A DNA stretch of 64,000 bases, from NCBI GenBank assembly GCA_963801185.1, contig CAWDDW010000002.1, positions 1-64,000 on the forward strand, read 5' to 3'. The notes below the pieces were generated by a model, which searched no databases, was not told the origin of the DNA, and saw only the letters and a program-made list of their open reading frames with translations. Positions 44,086-53,069 of the stretch are shown piece after piece; the stretch's first letter is position 1, and every line of letters begins with the position of its first letter. Both the position numbers and the translations under genes were made by a program. This stretch comes from Palsa-601 sp963801185. GTDB lineage: Bacteria; Actinomycetota; Acidimicrobiia; Acidimicrobiales; Bog-793.

Positions 44086-45635
44086 GCGTCCCTCCGGCGG
44101 AGCACCATCGCCGCTACGCCGAGCGCGAGGGCGGCGTAGCAGCACGGCACAATGAGCGAGACCCAAGCGCCGAGCGGGTAGTAGCCGTTCTGGACGGTGT
44201 AGGGGTAGCTGACTAGCGGCGACGACGGGACAGAGTCGAGCATGGAGAAGCCGGCCGCCGGCGTCAGCCGATAGATCCACTCGCCCACCGAGCCGGTGAC
44301 GGTGGCGCCGAGGATGTTCGGGACGACGAACAGGGCGATCCCGGCGACGACCGCACCGGAGCTGCGCCGGAGGATCGTGGCGAGGCCAAGCACGGCAACG
44401 GCGGCGAGCGCGACGAGGAGCGCGGACCCGAACACCTCGCGCACCTCGGTGAGTGCTCCGACCGGGAAGAGGTAGTTCCCGTTACTGATCAAGAGATGCC
44501 GGCCTATTGGGATGGACACGGCTGCTGCCACCGCCTCGGTCAGAAACGCCACGGCGAAGATGACGACCGCCTTCGCAGCGAGGACTCGGCCACGGTTCGG
44601 CATGGCGGTGAACGTCGTGCGGATGAGCCGGCGCCGGTACTCGGCCGTGACGAACATCGCGGCGATCACGATGAGGACGATGAGTCCCACGAGGACGCCG
44701 ACGACCGTCTGACCGATCGCCGGATTCTGGGCGATGATGCCGGCCAGCACGCCGGGGGCGATGTCGCCGGTGCCGGTGATCACGAAGGTGCCACCGATGT
44801 GGCGGGCGCTCCCGAAGCCAAGCGTGGGGTAGAAGTTGTCGCCGCCGCCGACGCTCGTGTGCTGCCAGACGGCCGTGGTGGTGCGTCCGTGAACGGTCAC
44901 GTGGTCGAAACGAGCGGTCGCCTGCGTGGTGTTGCCCTGGCTCGACAGGGCGTACGTGACGGGCGAGGTCACGAACAGACCGATCTCAACCGTGTTTGGC
45001 AGCCCTGTCAGGGCGGTCGACCCGATCTCGTGCCACGACGATCCGTTGGTCGAGTCGTAGGCGGTGAGCGCGTCGCCGTGGCGGTCGAGCCGAACCCAGC
45101 CCGGACTGCTTGGCGAGACGGTGCCCGGCGTGCCGCCGATGTCGTGGGAGTAGTCGTACTGGAAGCGGACACCGTGGCCACCGGTCGCCATCACGGCCGC
45201 GTACGGCGCGCCGGCCTTCGTGTTGGAGGTAAGGATGACGCCGGCCTTCGCCCACCCTGCGAGACCTGGGCGTTCGGGCGCGTTCGGCGATGCCCGGTTC
45301 AGGTTCTCCTCCGCGACGAAGCCGGCGAGCGAGGTGATACGCGCCGTGATCGCGCCGTTGCCGTCGAGCGACTGGTGCACAAGCTCGTAGGTGTCGGCGA
45401 CGATCTGGTCGCCAGGGCCGACCGGTACCACAGGATGACCTACGGAGCACACCATATGGGCGGGGTTCGACCCGGTGCAGGTGCCGCTGTGCGAGCCGTT
45501 CGCCGACACGATCGAGAGGAGCGTGCCGAACACCGCGGCGACGGCCAGGCCGATGAGCCAGCCGCGGACGGTGCGCAGTTTCGTCCATTCGGCGCGTAGC
45601 ACCTGGGCGAGACCGTCCTCGTTGCCCTCGTTCAT
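44082..45635 (-). CDS. ABC-2 permease with large extracytoplasmic insert
   Basis: 517 aa. Same N-terminal signature as its neighbour (LAQVLRAEWTKLRTVRGWLI, first membrane segment about 20-45), then an insert of about 250 residues, then the usual five membrane segments (VVGVLVGLIVLIVIAAMFVT onward) with FVTAEYRRRLIRTTFTAMPN. The insert reads GWAKAGVILTSNTKAGAPYA, GVRFQYDYSHDIGG, GWVRLDRHGDALTAYDSTNG, SSWHEIGS, VEIGLFVTSPVT, TARFDHVTVHG, the pattern of a concanavalin-like beta-sandwich (DUF1349 type) known from extracellular carbohydrate-binding proteins. Such a sensor-like domain between segments 1 and 2 is unusual for ABC-2 permeases. Confidence 0.87.
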   Translation of the reverse strand: MNEGNEDGLAQVLRAEWTKLRTVRGWLIGLAVAAVFGTLLSIVSANGSHSGTCTGSNPAHMVCSVGHPVVPVGPGDQIVADTYELVHQSLDGNGAITARITSLAGFVAEENLNRASPNAPERPGLAGWAKAGVILTSNTKAGAPYAAVMATGGHGVRFQYDYSHDIGGTPGTVSPSSPGWVRLDRHGDALTAYDSTNGSSWHEIGSTALTGLPNTVEIGLFVTSPVTYALSSQGNTTQATARFDHVTVHGRTTTAVWQHTSVGGGDNFYPTLGFGSARHIGGTFVITGTGDIAPGVLAGIIAQNPAIGQTVVGVLVGLIVLIVIAAMFVTAEYRRRLIRTTFTAMPNRGRVLAAKAVVIFAVAFLTEAVAAAVSIPIGRHLLISNGNYLFPVGALTEVREVFGSALLVALAAVAVLGLATILRRSSGAVVAGIALFVVPNILGATVTGSVGEWIYRLTPAAGFSMLDSVPSSPLVSYPYTVQNGYYPLGAWVSLIVPCCYAALALGVAAMVLRRRDA

Positions 45636-46567
45636 CGCTGCCCCCGAACGTCCGAGCGGGCCCGGAACTCGGCCTCGCCGGCGGCGAGCTGGAGGTAGAC
45701 GTCCTCGAGGTTCGCCCGCTGCGACGTCACCTCCGAGAAGGACACCTCTCCGGCGCTGAGGATCTCGACCACCCGTCTTGGTTGGAGGCCGACAACCTCG
45801 ACACGGTCGGTGCTGGTGATGGAGGCGGTGCCGCCGACACCTTGGATGGCAGCCACGGCGTCCGCCGGCGCGTCCGTGCGCACGCTGACGGTGTCGTGCG
45901 ACGCCCGGGCGACGAGTTCCTCGATGGTGGCGTCGGCGAGGACCTTGCCCCGGCCGACGACCACGACGTGATCGACGACGTCCTCGAGCTCGCTCATGAG
46001 GTGGCTTGAGATGAGGACGGCCCGGCCCTCGGCCGCGAGCGAGCGAAGGAACCCTCGCATCCAGATGATTCCTTCGGGGTCGATCCCGTTGAACGGCTCA
46101 TCCATCATCACGATGGGCGGGTCGCCGAGCATCGCCGCCGCGATGCCGAGCCGCTGGCGCATGCCGAGGGAGTAGCCGCCGGCTTTGCGCTTGGCCGCGC
46201 CCGTGAGGCCGACCATGTCGATGACTTCGTCCACGCGGCCGGCGCTGATGCGCTGGGACTGGGCCATCCAGAGCAGGTGGTTGCGTCCGGACCGGCTCGG
46301 CTGGAGGGCGTCGGCGTCGAGGAGGGCTCCGACGTGGGTGAGGGGGCGGTGGAGCGTCCGGTAGGGCTGGCCGCCGACGAGTGCCGTGCCCTCGTCGGGC
46401 GCGTCGAGGCCGAGGATCACCCGCATCGCGGTGGACTTCCCGGCCCCGTTCGGGCCGATGAAGCCGGTCACCCGTCCGGGTCGAACGGAGAAGGAAAGCC
46501 CGTCCAGTGCGACGGTCTCCCCGTATCGCTTGCGGACACCGGTCATCTCGATCGTGGCGTCGGTCAT
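45632..46567 (-). CDS. ABC transporter ATP-binding protein
   Basis: 311 aa. Walker A GPNGAGKSTAMRVILGL, signature YSLGMRQRLGIAAAML, Walker B IVMMDEP followed by FNGIDP, H-loop SSHLMSEL, plus a C-terminal domain of about 95 residues. Start ATG 46565-46567 (TDATIEMTGVRKRYGE); the longer frame upstream is antisense to the divergent regulator. First gene of an operon with two permeases (4-bp overlaps). Divergent from an OmpR-type two-component system, which probably controls it. Confidence 0.92.
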   Translation of the reverse strand: MTDATIEMTGVRKRYGETVALDGLSFSVRPGRVTGFIGPNGAGKSTAMRVILGLDAPDEGTALVGGQPYRTLHRPLTHVGALLDADALQPSRSGRNHLLWMAQSQRISAGRVDEVIDMVGLTGAAKRKAGGYSLGMRQRLGIAAAMLGDPPIVMMDEPFNGIDPEGIIWMRGFLRSLAAEGRAVLISSHLMSELEDVVDHVVVVGRGKVLADATIEELVARASHDTVSVRTDAPADAVAAIQGVGGTASITSTDRVEVVGLQPRRVVEILSAGEVSFSEVTSQRANLEDVYLQLAAGEAEFRARSDVRGQR

Positions 46568-46589
46568 GGCGTCGTTGTATGACTCCGTC

Positions 46590-46630
46590 GGTGTCAGCTC
46601 CGTGTCGCCCGCTGACACCGCATTGACACC
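46590..46630. promoter_or_regulatory. Operator in divergent promoter region
   Basis: Within the 85-bp gap between the ABC operon and the two-component operon: a perfect 9-bp inverted repeat GGTGTCAGC (46590-46598) and GCTGACACC (46611-46619), and a second TGACACC at 46624-46630, 11 bp after the first. Direct repeats spaced by one helical turn are the usual target of OmpR/PhoB-type regulators, such as the one encoded next door. Binding is inferred. Confidence 0.6.
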
Positions 46631-46652
46631 GGGTGCCTGGCATCGTGGCGGG

Positions 46653-47318
46653 ATGCGTGTTCTGGTCGTCGAAGACTTCGAGGTGCTCGCCCGTTCGATT
46701 GGGACCGGGCTACGGCGGGAGGGGATGGCCGTCGACGTCGTCCTGGACGGCACCGAGGCCCTCGGCCGCCTCGCCGGCACCCGGTACGACGTCGTGGTGC
46801 TCGACCGGGACCTACCGGGTGTCCACGGCGACGACGTCTGCCGGTCGATCGTGGCCGACGAGTCCGGGTCACGCGTGCTGATGCTGACAGCCTCGAGCAC
46901 CGTGCGCGACCGGGTGGAAGGCCTCGGGCTCGGTGCCGACGATTACCTCGCAAAGCCGTTCGACTTCTCCGAGCTCGTCGCCCGCGTCCGCGCACTCGGG
47001 CGCCGCTCGACACCTGCGGTCCCGCCGACGCTCGAGGCGGGCGACGTCTCCCTCGACCCGTCCCGGCGGGTGGCCTTCCGAGACGGCCGCCGGCTCGATC
47101 TCAGCCCGAAGGAGTTCGCCCTCCTCGAGTGCCTGCTCGCGGCTTCCGGCCGGGTCGTGTCCGCCGAGGAGCTGCTCGAGCGGGTGTGGGACGAGATGGC
47201 CGACCCGTTCACGACCGCTGTGAAGACGACGGTGCGCCGGCTCCGGGCGAAGCTCGGCGATCCGCCGCTGATCGACACGGTCCGCGAGGGCGGCTACCGG
47301 ATCGGAGCGCCCCGATGA
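46653..47318 (+). CDS. Response regulator, OmpR/PhoB family
   Basis: 221 aa. Receiver domain: MRVLVVEDFEVLARSIG (acidic pocket), phospho-acceptor Asp in VVVLDRDLPGVHGDDV, LMLTASSTVRDRVEG, and DDYLAKPFDFSELVARVRAL. C-terminal winged helix: LDLSPKEFALLECLLAASGR, VVSAEELLERVW, TAVKTTVRRLRAKLGDPPLI, EGGYRIGAP. Stop overlaps the kinase start (ATGA, 47315-47318). Likely regulator of the divergent ABC operon via the repeats at 46590-46630. Confidence 0.93.
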   Translation: MRVLVVEDFEVLARSIGTGLRREGMAVDVVLDGTEALGRLAGTRYDVVVLDRDLPGVHGDDVCRSIVADESGSRVLMLTASSTVRDRVEGLGLGADDYLAKPFDFSELVARVRALGRRSTPAVPPTLEAGDVSLDPSRRVAFRDGRRLDLSPKEFALLECLLAASGRVVSAEELLERVWDEMADPFTTAVKTTVRRLRAKLGDPPLIDTVREGGYRIGAPR

Positions 47319-48475
47319 TCGGCCGCTTCCTCGAGCGACACCACTTGCGGCGGGTGTCGCTCCGCGTCCAGCTGACGGTGCTCTACACGGGGCTGATCGG
47401 GGCCTTCGTGATCGTCGTGCTCGGGGCCGCCGGTTTGCTGATCCGGACCGGTTCGACCTCGGTCGCCGTGCATCCGAACGGCGTTCCACCGATCGGCGGG
47501 CCCCAGTTCAACGGTCGCCACTTCGCCGTCGGGGCAGCCCTCGTGGCGCTCGTCGCCGTCTGCGTCGCGGTGGCGGTGGCGTGGTGGGTCGCGGGGCGTT
47601 TCTTGCGGCCCTTGCGTGAGATGAACGAGAGCGCTCAGGAGATCTCCGCATCGAACCTCCATCGCCGCCTCGGTGTCGCCGGGCCGGACGACGAGCTCAC
47701 CGATCTCGGGAGGACCCTCGACGAGCTGTTCGGGCGCTTGGAGGGGTCGTTTGAGTCCCAGCGGCGCTTCGTGGCGAACGCCTCACACGAGCTGCGGACG
47801 CCACTCGCCGGTCAGCGAACCTTGTTGCAGGTGGCGTTGGCGGATCCGGACGCCAGCTCCGAGAGCTTGCGGCTGGCGTGCGAGGAGGTGCTCGCACTGG
47901 GCGAGCGCCAGGAGCGATTGATCGATGCGCTGTTGACCCTCGCGAGCAGCGAGCAGGGGATCGAGTACCGGGAGCCGTTGGACCTCGCCGTGGTGGTGGA
48001 GGGTGTCGTCGCGTCGCGGCGGGAGCTCGCTGCACGGGTAGGCGTCGTGCTGCAGGTGTCGATGGCGCCGGCGCCAGCGAGCGGGGAGGTGAGTTTGATC
48101 GAGAGTCTGGTTGCCAATCTGCTCGACAATGCCTTGGAGTACAACGTGCCCGGCGGCATCGTGGAGGTGGCGACGAGCCGTTCGGGCGATGAGAGCCGGG
48201 TAGCGATCAGCAACACCGGGCCGGTCGTCGCGGCGGCGGACGTGGACCGGCTGTTCGGTGCGTTCCAGCGCCTCGGGCCGGACCGCACCTCGCGCTCGAG
48301 CGGGCACGGACTCGGTCTGGCCATCGTGAAGGCGATCGCCGACGCGCACGGTGCGGTGGTAACGGCGGTGCCGAGGCCGGAGGGCGGGCTACACGTCGTG
48401 GTGAGCTTGCCTGACGTGGTTGCGTCGACGGGTCTGAGCGGGCGCCCGGCTTCGGCGTTACGTGGGCGCCCTTGA
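47315..48475 (+). CDS. Sensor histidine kinase (HAMP, HisKA, HATPase)
   Basis: 386 aa. Two membrane segments (about 19-45 VLYTGLIGAFVIVVLGAAGL; 70-95 AALVALVAVCVAVAVAWWVA) flank a short external loop of about 30 residues. HAMP follows (RFLRPLREMNESAQEISASN), then HisKA with the phospho-acceptor His in FVANASHELRTPL, and HATPase with LLDNALEYN (N box), a D box reduced to ISNTG, and GHGLGLAIVKAIADAHG. A short sensor loop suggests intramembrane sensing as in BceS-like kinases tied to ABC exporters. Operon with the regulator upstream. Confidence 0.92.
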   Translation: MIGRFLERHHLRRVSLRVQLTVLYTGLIGAFVIVVLGAAGLLIRTGSTSVAVHPNGVPPIGGPQFNGRHFAVGAALVALVAVCVAVAVAWWVAGRFLRPLREMNESAQEISASNLHRRLGVAGPDDELTDLGRTLDELFGRLEGSFESQRRFVANASHELRTPLAGQRTLLQVALADPDASSESLRLACEEVLALGERQERLIDALLTLASSEQGIEYREPLDLAVVVEGVVASRRELAARVGVVLQVSMAPAPASGEVSLIESLVANLLDNALEYNVPGGIVEVATSRSGDESRVAISNTGPVVAAADVDRLFGAFQRLGPDRTSRSSGHGLGLAIVKAIADAHGAVVTAVPRPEGGLHVVVSLPDVVASTGLSGRPASALRGRP

Positions 48476-48972
48476 AGCCCAAGAGTGCGACGGCGTTGGT
48501 TGGAGCGCTGCTGATCCTGGCAATGGCGGCGCTGCCTCAGGTGGCTGAAGCGGTCGGTGGGTAGCACGGGGTAGCCGCTTTGCCCGCCGCCATGCCGTCG
48601 AGGGCTAAATGCCGCCTCGCGACGCGACGGCTGGCGGGTGAGGGACACGCAGTTCGACACCGCTCGCGCTCGTTCGATGAATTTCTCGAGGGCGGAGGAT
48701 GACGCCTCTCGGCGCGACTGGTATCTCCGAAGAGCCCCGCCGGCGGGCTTGGCCAGGTGTCGCCGAGCGCCGGGTTCGGGCGCGAACCACGACCCGACCT
48801 AGGAGCCCATCGAGAGGACTCGCAGGGCGAGGCGGCCATCGGGTCGGACGCACGTTCCATGTTCTCGCCCCCACACGCACTGTCTGGAAGTCGAGTTCGA
48901 AGACGACGGCCAGGCCCTCCTAGAGAGCGCATGAATAACTGAGACGCCTCCAGGTCAGAGGGCCAAGAGCCG
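48476..48972. other. Intergenic region, nothing recognised
   Basis: About 500 bp between the convergent kinase and DinB genes. Frames open here are Arg/Pro/Ser-rich without motifs. No repeats shared with the rest of the window were noticed. Confidence 0.45.
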
Positions 48973-49494
48973 TCAGCGGCCACCCAACCGGGTCGTGCCG
49001 TCGAGGAGCTCCCTCGCGGCGTCCAGATGCCCGGCATGCCGCGCCGTCTCCTCGATCATGTGCAACACGACCCAACGAACATTCGGTGGCTCGTATCGCC
49101 CGTGCTTGCCCAGTGGTGCAGCCGAGAGGGGGGTTGTCGCCAGTACCGCCTCGGACTGCGCGCACTGGTCGCGGTAGAAGGTGATGACATCCGCCGAGGG
49201 CTCGTCGGTTGTGAACACCACCGTAATGGGGTCGTACGGCGGCCGATCCTCGGCGAGATCGCCTGGCAGTTCAGGCTGCTTGCCCGCCACGACGCCTTGG
49301 AACCAGTGCCACTCGGCACCGCCCAGGTGCTCGAGCAGCCCAGCCGGTGTCCAGCCTGTGGGCAGGACAGACCGGTGCCAGTCCGCCTCGTCCAGCCCCT
49401 CGACGATCGCCAAGACCGATTCGCGCTGGCCGCGCAGAAAGGCTCGCAGCATCTCGTCGTCGGCTTCGCGTTCGTGCTCCCCAGCCACATCCAC
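48973..49494 (-). CDS. DinB-family protein
   Basis: 173 aa. Four-helix DinB/DUF664 fold with the three metal-ligand His positions: HLGGAEWHWFQ, then the C-terminal VVLHMIEETARHAGHLDAAR. N-terminus DEMLRAFLRGQRESVLAIVE and GWTPAGLLEHLGG are typical. Members include thiol-dependent metalloenzymes such as mycothiol or bacillithiol S-transferases, and many of unknown activity; mycothiol dependence would fit an actinobacterium but is inference. Monocistronic. Confidence 0.88.
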   Translation of the reverse strand: MDVAGEHEREADDEMLRAFLRGQRESVLAIVEGLDEADWHRSVLPTGWTPAGLLEHLGGAEWHWFQGVVAGKQPELPGDLAEDRPPYDPITVVFTTDEPSADVITFYRDQCAQSEAVLATTPLSAAPLGKHGRYEPPNVRWVVLHMIEETARHAGHLDAARELLDGTTRLGGR

Positions 49495-49589
49495 TCTCCC
49501 CGCGAACCTGCTCTTCGACTGCAGGCTCCTCGGCCAACCCTATCCCCGAGTGACGTCGGTGCTCAGTCTTTACCACCGGACCTTGTGCC

Positions 49590-49895
49590 TTGCATGGACA
49601 CAGGTGCCCCATATCGCCGGGCCGGGGACACCAAGCTTCGGCACCGCTTGCTCAAGTTGGCCACGTGGTTCTGGCCCATCTGCGGGCGCGTCGTGCCCAT
49701 CGACCCGAGCGCGGAGGTCCACGACGTACGGCTCCTACCGCCCTACAGCGTCCCGGACGCGATCTATGCGTACGTTGGCGGGCCTCGCTCGCCACGATCG
49801 GTGCTGAGCTGTCGGTGTATCCGACAACCGTGGCCCGGCCACTGAGGCCGAACGGCGTCCAGATCCGCCCGCGACCTGGATGGCCGCGCGGCTAG
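49590..49895 (+). pseudogene. Double-HTH protein, degenerate copy
   Basis: Decayed homologue of the gene at 54351-54680. Across two frames it reads DAIYAYVGG, SLATIGAELSVYPTTVARPL and PNGVQIRPRPGWPRG, against AIDAYVGGASLVTIGAQLSV and VNGIQIRPRPGWPRG in the intact copy. A single missing G near 49783 (GGCGGGCC against GGCGGGGCC) breaks the frame and the first HTH is scrambled. Homology continues past the stop to about 50023. Confidence 0.65.
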
Positions 49896-50023
49896 CGACT
49901 CGACCGGCAACGTGAGCGCTGGTTGCCCTGGTCGAGATAGCGGGGTCGACACAACCGAACGCCGATTTGGCTTGCGTTGCCGGTCCCTCCCTCGGCGTTG
50001 TTCTGTACGCCCGCGAAACAGCG
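49735..50023 (+). repeat. Dispersed repeat, degenerate copy (partner at 54540-54800)
   Basis: The 3' part of the double-HTH gene and about 130 bp after it match 54540-54800: both run from GTTGGCGGG through GGCTAGCGACTCGACC to GCGTT(G/A)CCGGTCCCTCC and GTACGCCCGCGAA. Same orientation, roughly 80-85% alike by eye. The remaining 49896-50123 holds no gene. Confidence 0.6.
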
Positions 50024-50123
50024 ATATGGGATACCCAATGCCCGCCCGGTGTCGGCACATCCCGGTCGGGCCGACAAGGCGGAGACTGCCGCACGGCGGA
50101 CGCAACTGCGAAGAGAGGAGGCG

Positions 50124-50423
50124 TCAGGACCGCTGGGCCGACGACCGGGCGTGGACCGTGTCGTGAATGAGCATGAACCGCATCGACCAGTACCCAGGTC
50201 GTGGCTCGGGAAGCTCGCGCCGGGACCAGAAGAACCCCGCCAACGTGACGGCTTCGGCGGCAAGCCAAATGAACACCCCGACGGCCAGGACCCACGGCGT
50301 GGATCCCAACGACATCACGATGAGGCCCGCAATGGCGACGGCCAGCCCGACGTACCCCACTCGGAGGGCCCAGATAGCCATCCTCCAGTGTCCGTTGTAT
50401 TGCAGCTTCGGCGGCTCGTCCAT
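50124..50423 (-). CDS. Small membrane protein, unknown function
   Basis: 99 aa with two clear membrane segments (about 20-40, LRVGYVGLAVAIAGLIVMSL; 44-68, TPWVLAVGVFIWLAAEAVTL) and a basic, soluble C-terminus (RRELPEPRPGYWSMRFMLIH). No signal peptide or motif that I can name. Monocistronic. Confidence 0.65.
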   Translation of the reverse strand: MDEPPKLQYNGHWRMAIWALRVGYVGLAVAIAGLIVMSLGSTPWVLAVGVFIWLAAEAVTLAGFFWSRRELPEPRPGYWSMRFMLIHDTVHARSSAQRS

Positions 50424-50819
50424 GCCAGGGATTGTTCCACCGTTGCGCGACCAGGGTCATTGGTCCTCGTGTTCGGTCCGTGGGTGACCGATTGATGTGG
50501 CGGACCATCCGGGAATGCCGGATGCCGCATGGGAACGGGTGTCCCGTCGTGCCGGTCGACCGCGATCGAGATGCCCGCAGAGCCGGCGTTGAGGGACAAG
50601 TTACGTATGAGGCAGCTAGCGCGTCGCGGTGTCTCGCTGCAGCTCCGCTCGGCGACGCTGCAGTAGCTCTCGGATCGATGACGGAGCCACAATCCAGTTA
50701 TGGCTGTCCAGCACCCGACCAGGACTAATACCAGCCCCGAAGACGGCCACCGACCCGTGCGAGTTGGCAAGCCCCACTCCACCCACAATCAATCCGCCGA
50801 CGACGACACCGAACCCCGT

Positions 50820-51095
50820 CAGGAGAACTGGCGATAGAGCCGGACCATCTTGGCGAGGGGATCCGGCACAACCGCCTGATCGAACTCTCCGATCACCTCG
50901 CGGACTTGCCCGACGAGTCCCCCCGACAGTGGCATGTCCCCTGTCGTAGACCGTGACGATCACGGTGGCGGTGCCGTTAGGACGCCAGACGTGTGAAATG
51001 GTCAGCGGGTTGGCAAGGAGCGATCGCACGCGTTCTGTCTCGTCGGCAGATAGCGGATCCTCCCGGTGCCGCGTCGAGATGCGAACAATCGCCAC
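50820..51095 (-). pseudogene. Small protein, frameshifted
   Basis: The N-terminal frame gives MAIVRISTRHREDPLSADET and SHVWRPNGTATVIVTVYDRG; near 50945 the sensible reading moves one base to MPLSGGLVGQVREVIGEFDQ and DPLAKMVRLYRQFS with a stop at about 50820. Together about 91 aa. The first frame also runs on into a separate hydrophobic stretch (GFGVVVGGLIVGGVGLA) down to 50616, perhaps a second tiny gene. Function unknown. Confidence 0.4.
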
Positions 51096-51157
51096 CCGCC
51101 AAGCCGGTCACGCAGGTGACGCCCTGCGACGATCGCGAACGCACCCGGACCCGGATG

Positions 51158-51958
51158 TCAGGGGCGCGCCGGGTATTGAAGCGCGGCGAGCAACTGACTG
51201 TGCAAGTTGGCGTTGGAGTACAGGCCACCGCCTTGATCGCCCGCATGTCCTCCGGTTCGATCGGTGAAACGGCCGCCCGCTTCCTCGACGAGAAGAATCC
51301 ATGGCGCGTGATCCCAGATGTGGCAGCACTCGACCAAGAAGGCATCGATTTCGCCACGGACAAGCTCGACGAGCGCGAGGGGGCTTGCGGGTGCGCGGGC
51401 CACACTCGGTGGGAGACGGGCTCTGGACGCGTCGTCCAGAGCATCGAGCCGAGCATCAGACAACATCGAAGTGGTGCTGACTTCGAGGCGCTTCGGTTCG
51501 GCCTCCTCGCGTGGCCAGGACGACTCGAAAGAACCGCCGCCTCGGGTCGCCCACCAGCAGCGTCGCAGCGCAGGAGCGGTGACTACCGCGATCTCAGTGC
51601 TCCCGGCAACCTCGAGCGCAATGTGAACTCGCCAGTTCGGGTCACGCCGACTGAAGAACGACGTGCCGTCAACCGGGTCGATTATCCAGACCCGATCGGA
51701 CTCACCGAGTTGACCAAGTTCCTCGCCGAGGAGCGCATCTTCTGGCCTCGCCGCAGACAACGTCTCGCGAAGCAATCGCTCGACTGCCCGGTCGGCTTCC
51801 GTGACTGGTGTGCCGTCGGCCTTCAGCGTTGCCGAAACGCCAGACTCGAAGTACGCGAGCGCGAGATCCGCCGCCAGGTCCGAAGTGTCGAACGCGAGTT
51901 GTAAGTCATCAGCACGGTCCACGACCGACGACGCTACCGGACCAGGCCCGCTCCTCAA
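51158..51958 (-). CDS. Inositol-monophosphatase-family phosphatase
   Basis: 266 aa. Metal-binding and catalytic motifs of the family: GEELG, WIIDPVDGTSFF (D-P-[IV]-D-G-T), and IWDHAPWILLVEEAGGRFTD (W-D-x-A). N-terminal ADLALAYFESGVSATLKADG and DGTPVTEADRAVERLLRETL match the histidinol-phosphate phosphatase (HisN) branch used in actinobacteria, so HisN or an inositol/sugar phosphatase is likely. Mg-dependent, cytoplasmic. No his genes are nearby, so the exact substrate stays open. Confidence 0.88.
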   Translation of the reverse strand: MRSGPGPVASSVVDRADDLQLAFDTSDLAADLALAYFESGVSATLKADGTPVTEADRAVERLLRETLSAARPEDALLGEELGQLGESDRVWIIDPVDGTSFFSRRDPNWRVHIALEVAGSTEIAVVTAPALRRCWWATRGGGSFESSWPREEAEPKRLEVSTTSMLSDARLDALDDASRARLPPSVARAPASPLALVELVRGEIDAFLVECCHIWDHAPWILLVEEAGGRFTDRTGGHAGDQGGGLYSNANLHSQLLAALQYPARP

Positions 51959-51998
51959 AGTGCCGGTTAGGGACGCCCCGAACAGTTATGCAGAACAT

Positions 51999-52160
51999 CG
52001 CGGCCGCGAACCACTCGCCGCGCCCGATTAACGGCTCGGGCGTCCTGGCTGCCACGTTCTCCTATCCCGGCCAATGAGGCAAGCGTTGCCGGTACGGCAC
52101 TTGATACCGGGTCTTTGCAACGCCTTGGGTCGGTCCGGACCTGAGCTTGGCGGCAGAACA
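51999..52160 (+). repeat. Dispersed repeat family R, copy 1
   Basis: About 160 bp beginning CGCGGCCGCGAACCACTCG, with the conserved core ACGGCTCGGGCGTCCT, then TATCCCGGCCAATGAGGCAA, and ending near GGCGGCAGA. Shares its first 98 bp almost perfectly with 58418-58516 and its last 140 bp (diverged) with 61594-61735. No ORF shared by all copies, no terminal inverted repeats seen. Confidence 0.75.
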
Positions 52161-52290
52161 ACTAGTAACCGTCTCGAGTCAACGTGCAGAACCGGCGATC
52201 TGTGACGCACCCCGTGGAGTGGACGTGCCCTCGGTAGCATGCGCGAGCGGTCGACTTCGGGGGCGCCACCAGTGGAATAAAGGATTCGAG

Positions 52291-52458
52291 ATGCAGTTCC
52301 TGGTTTCTGTGATCGACGACAAGACCGACTTTGCCACCCCGAGCAAGCTGGCTGCAATCGACGCGTTCAACGACCGGCTCAGGGCCGAGGGCAACGACCT
52401 CGGAGGTCTCGTCGGCTCATCGCAGCCACGGGCTACGACCGTCGCGGGCTGCTGTTGA
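52291..52458 (+). pseudogene. YCII-type (DGPF) protein, N-terminal fragment
   Basis: 55 codons from ATG 52291: MQFLVSVIDDKTDFATPSKL, AAIDAFNDRLRAEGN, the start of a YCII/DGPF-domain protein (usually about 110-120 aa). After Asn35 the family continues W-V-F-A-G-G-L; here only GGLVGSSQPRATTVAGCC follows and then a stop. An internal deletion and loss of the C-terminal half make this a fragment. Confidence 0.6.
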
Positions 52459-52599
52459 ATGAGTGTTGACGGGGCACTCCGTGGTCGGTACCGTCGGGTC
52501 GCCGTCGCTACTGCTCCTGGCGGCCACCGACAGACCGGATACATAGGTTGGCACACGGAAGGCTACGGCAGAGCCCGCTGCACACATTGGAGGAATCGA

Positions 52600-52947
52600 A
52601 TGAAGACCTCGCTCAGGCGGGTTGTCCTGCTCGCGACAGTCGCCGTCGGCTCTTTCGCCTTCGTTGCCGGCGCGGCCAGCAGCTCCGCTGGTGCGTCGGC
52701 TCGGCGGCTGGTGCCCGCCAACGCTGAGTGGACTGGCACGATCACGGCCATCGGCAGGGGCCGCTCGTTTACCTTGTCGTCGAGCGGCGTGAAGTACAAG
52801 GTCGACTACACGTCGAAGACCCCTATCACACCCAAGGGTGACAAGCCCGCCGTGAAGGACAAGGCTGACGTCACCGGTTATCTGAAGAGCGCGAAGAGCA
52901 CGACCATCGAAGCGGAAGACATAGCGCTCAAGCGGTCGAAGAAGTAG
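52600..52947 (+). CDS. Small secreted protein
   Basis: 115 aa. ATG 52600 is preceded by GGAGGAATC. Signal peptide (MKTSLRRVVLLATVAVGSFA, cleavage around GASA-RRL), then a small beta-rich domain: AEWTGTITAIGRGRSFTLSS, SGVKYKVDYTSKTPI, VKDKADVTGYLKSAKSTTIE, AEDIALKRSKK. The layout resembles the OB-like exported DUF5666 group, function unknown. Lys-rich mature end. Monocistronic; downstream gene also encodes an exported protein. Confidence 0.75.
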   Translation: MKTSLRRVVLLATVAVGSFAFVAGAASSSAGASARRLVPANAEWTGTITAIGRGRSFTLSSSGVKYKVDYTSKTPITPKGDKPAVKDKADVTGYLKSAKSTTIEAEDIALKRSKK

Positions 52948-53069
52948 CTCGTCCGAAGTCCCGGCGAGACAGCGGAAGTGCCGAACCCTCACGGTGGTCG
53001 TGGCACCCCAGCCTGACCGACCCCGGTATTCGCAATCAGGCTGGGCTGTTGGTTGCTACCTTTGACACG

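Noticed and set aside
45475..45635. Plus-strand ORFs antisense to the ABC operon as regulatory genes
   Set aside because: Low-complexity Arg/Ser-rich products with no start signals.
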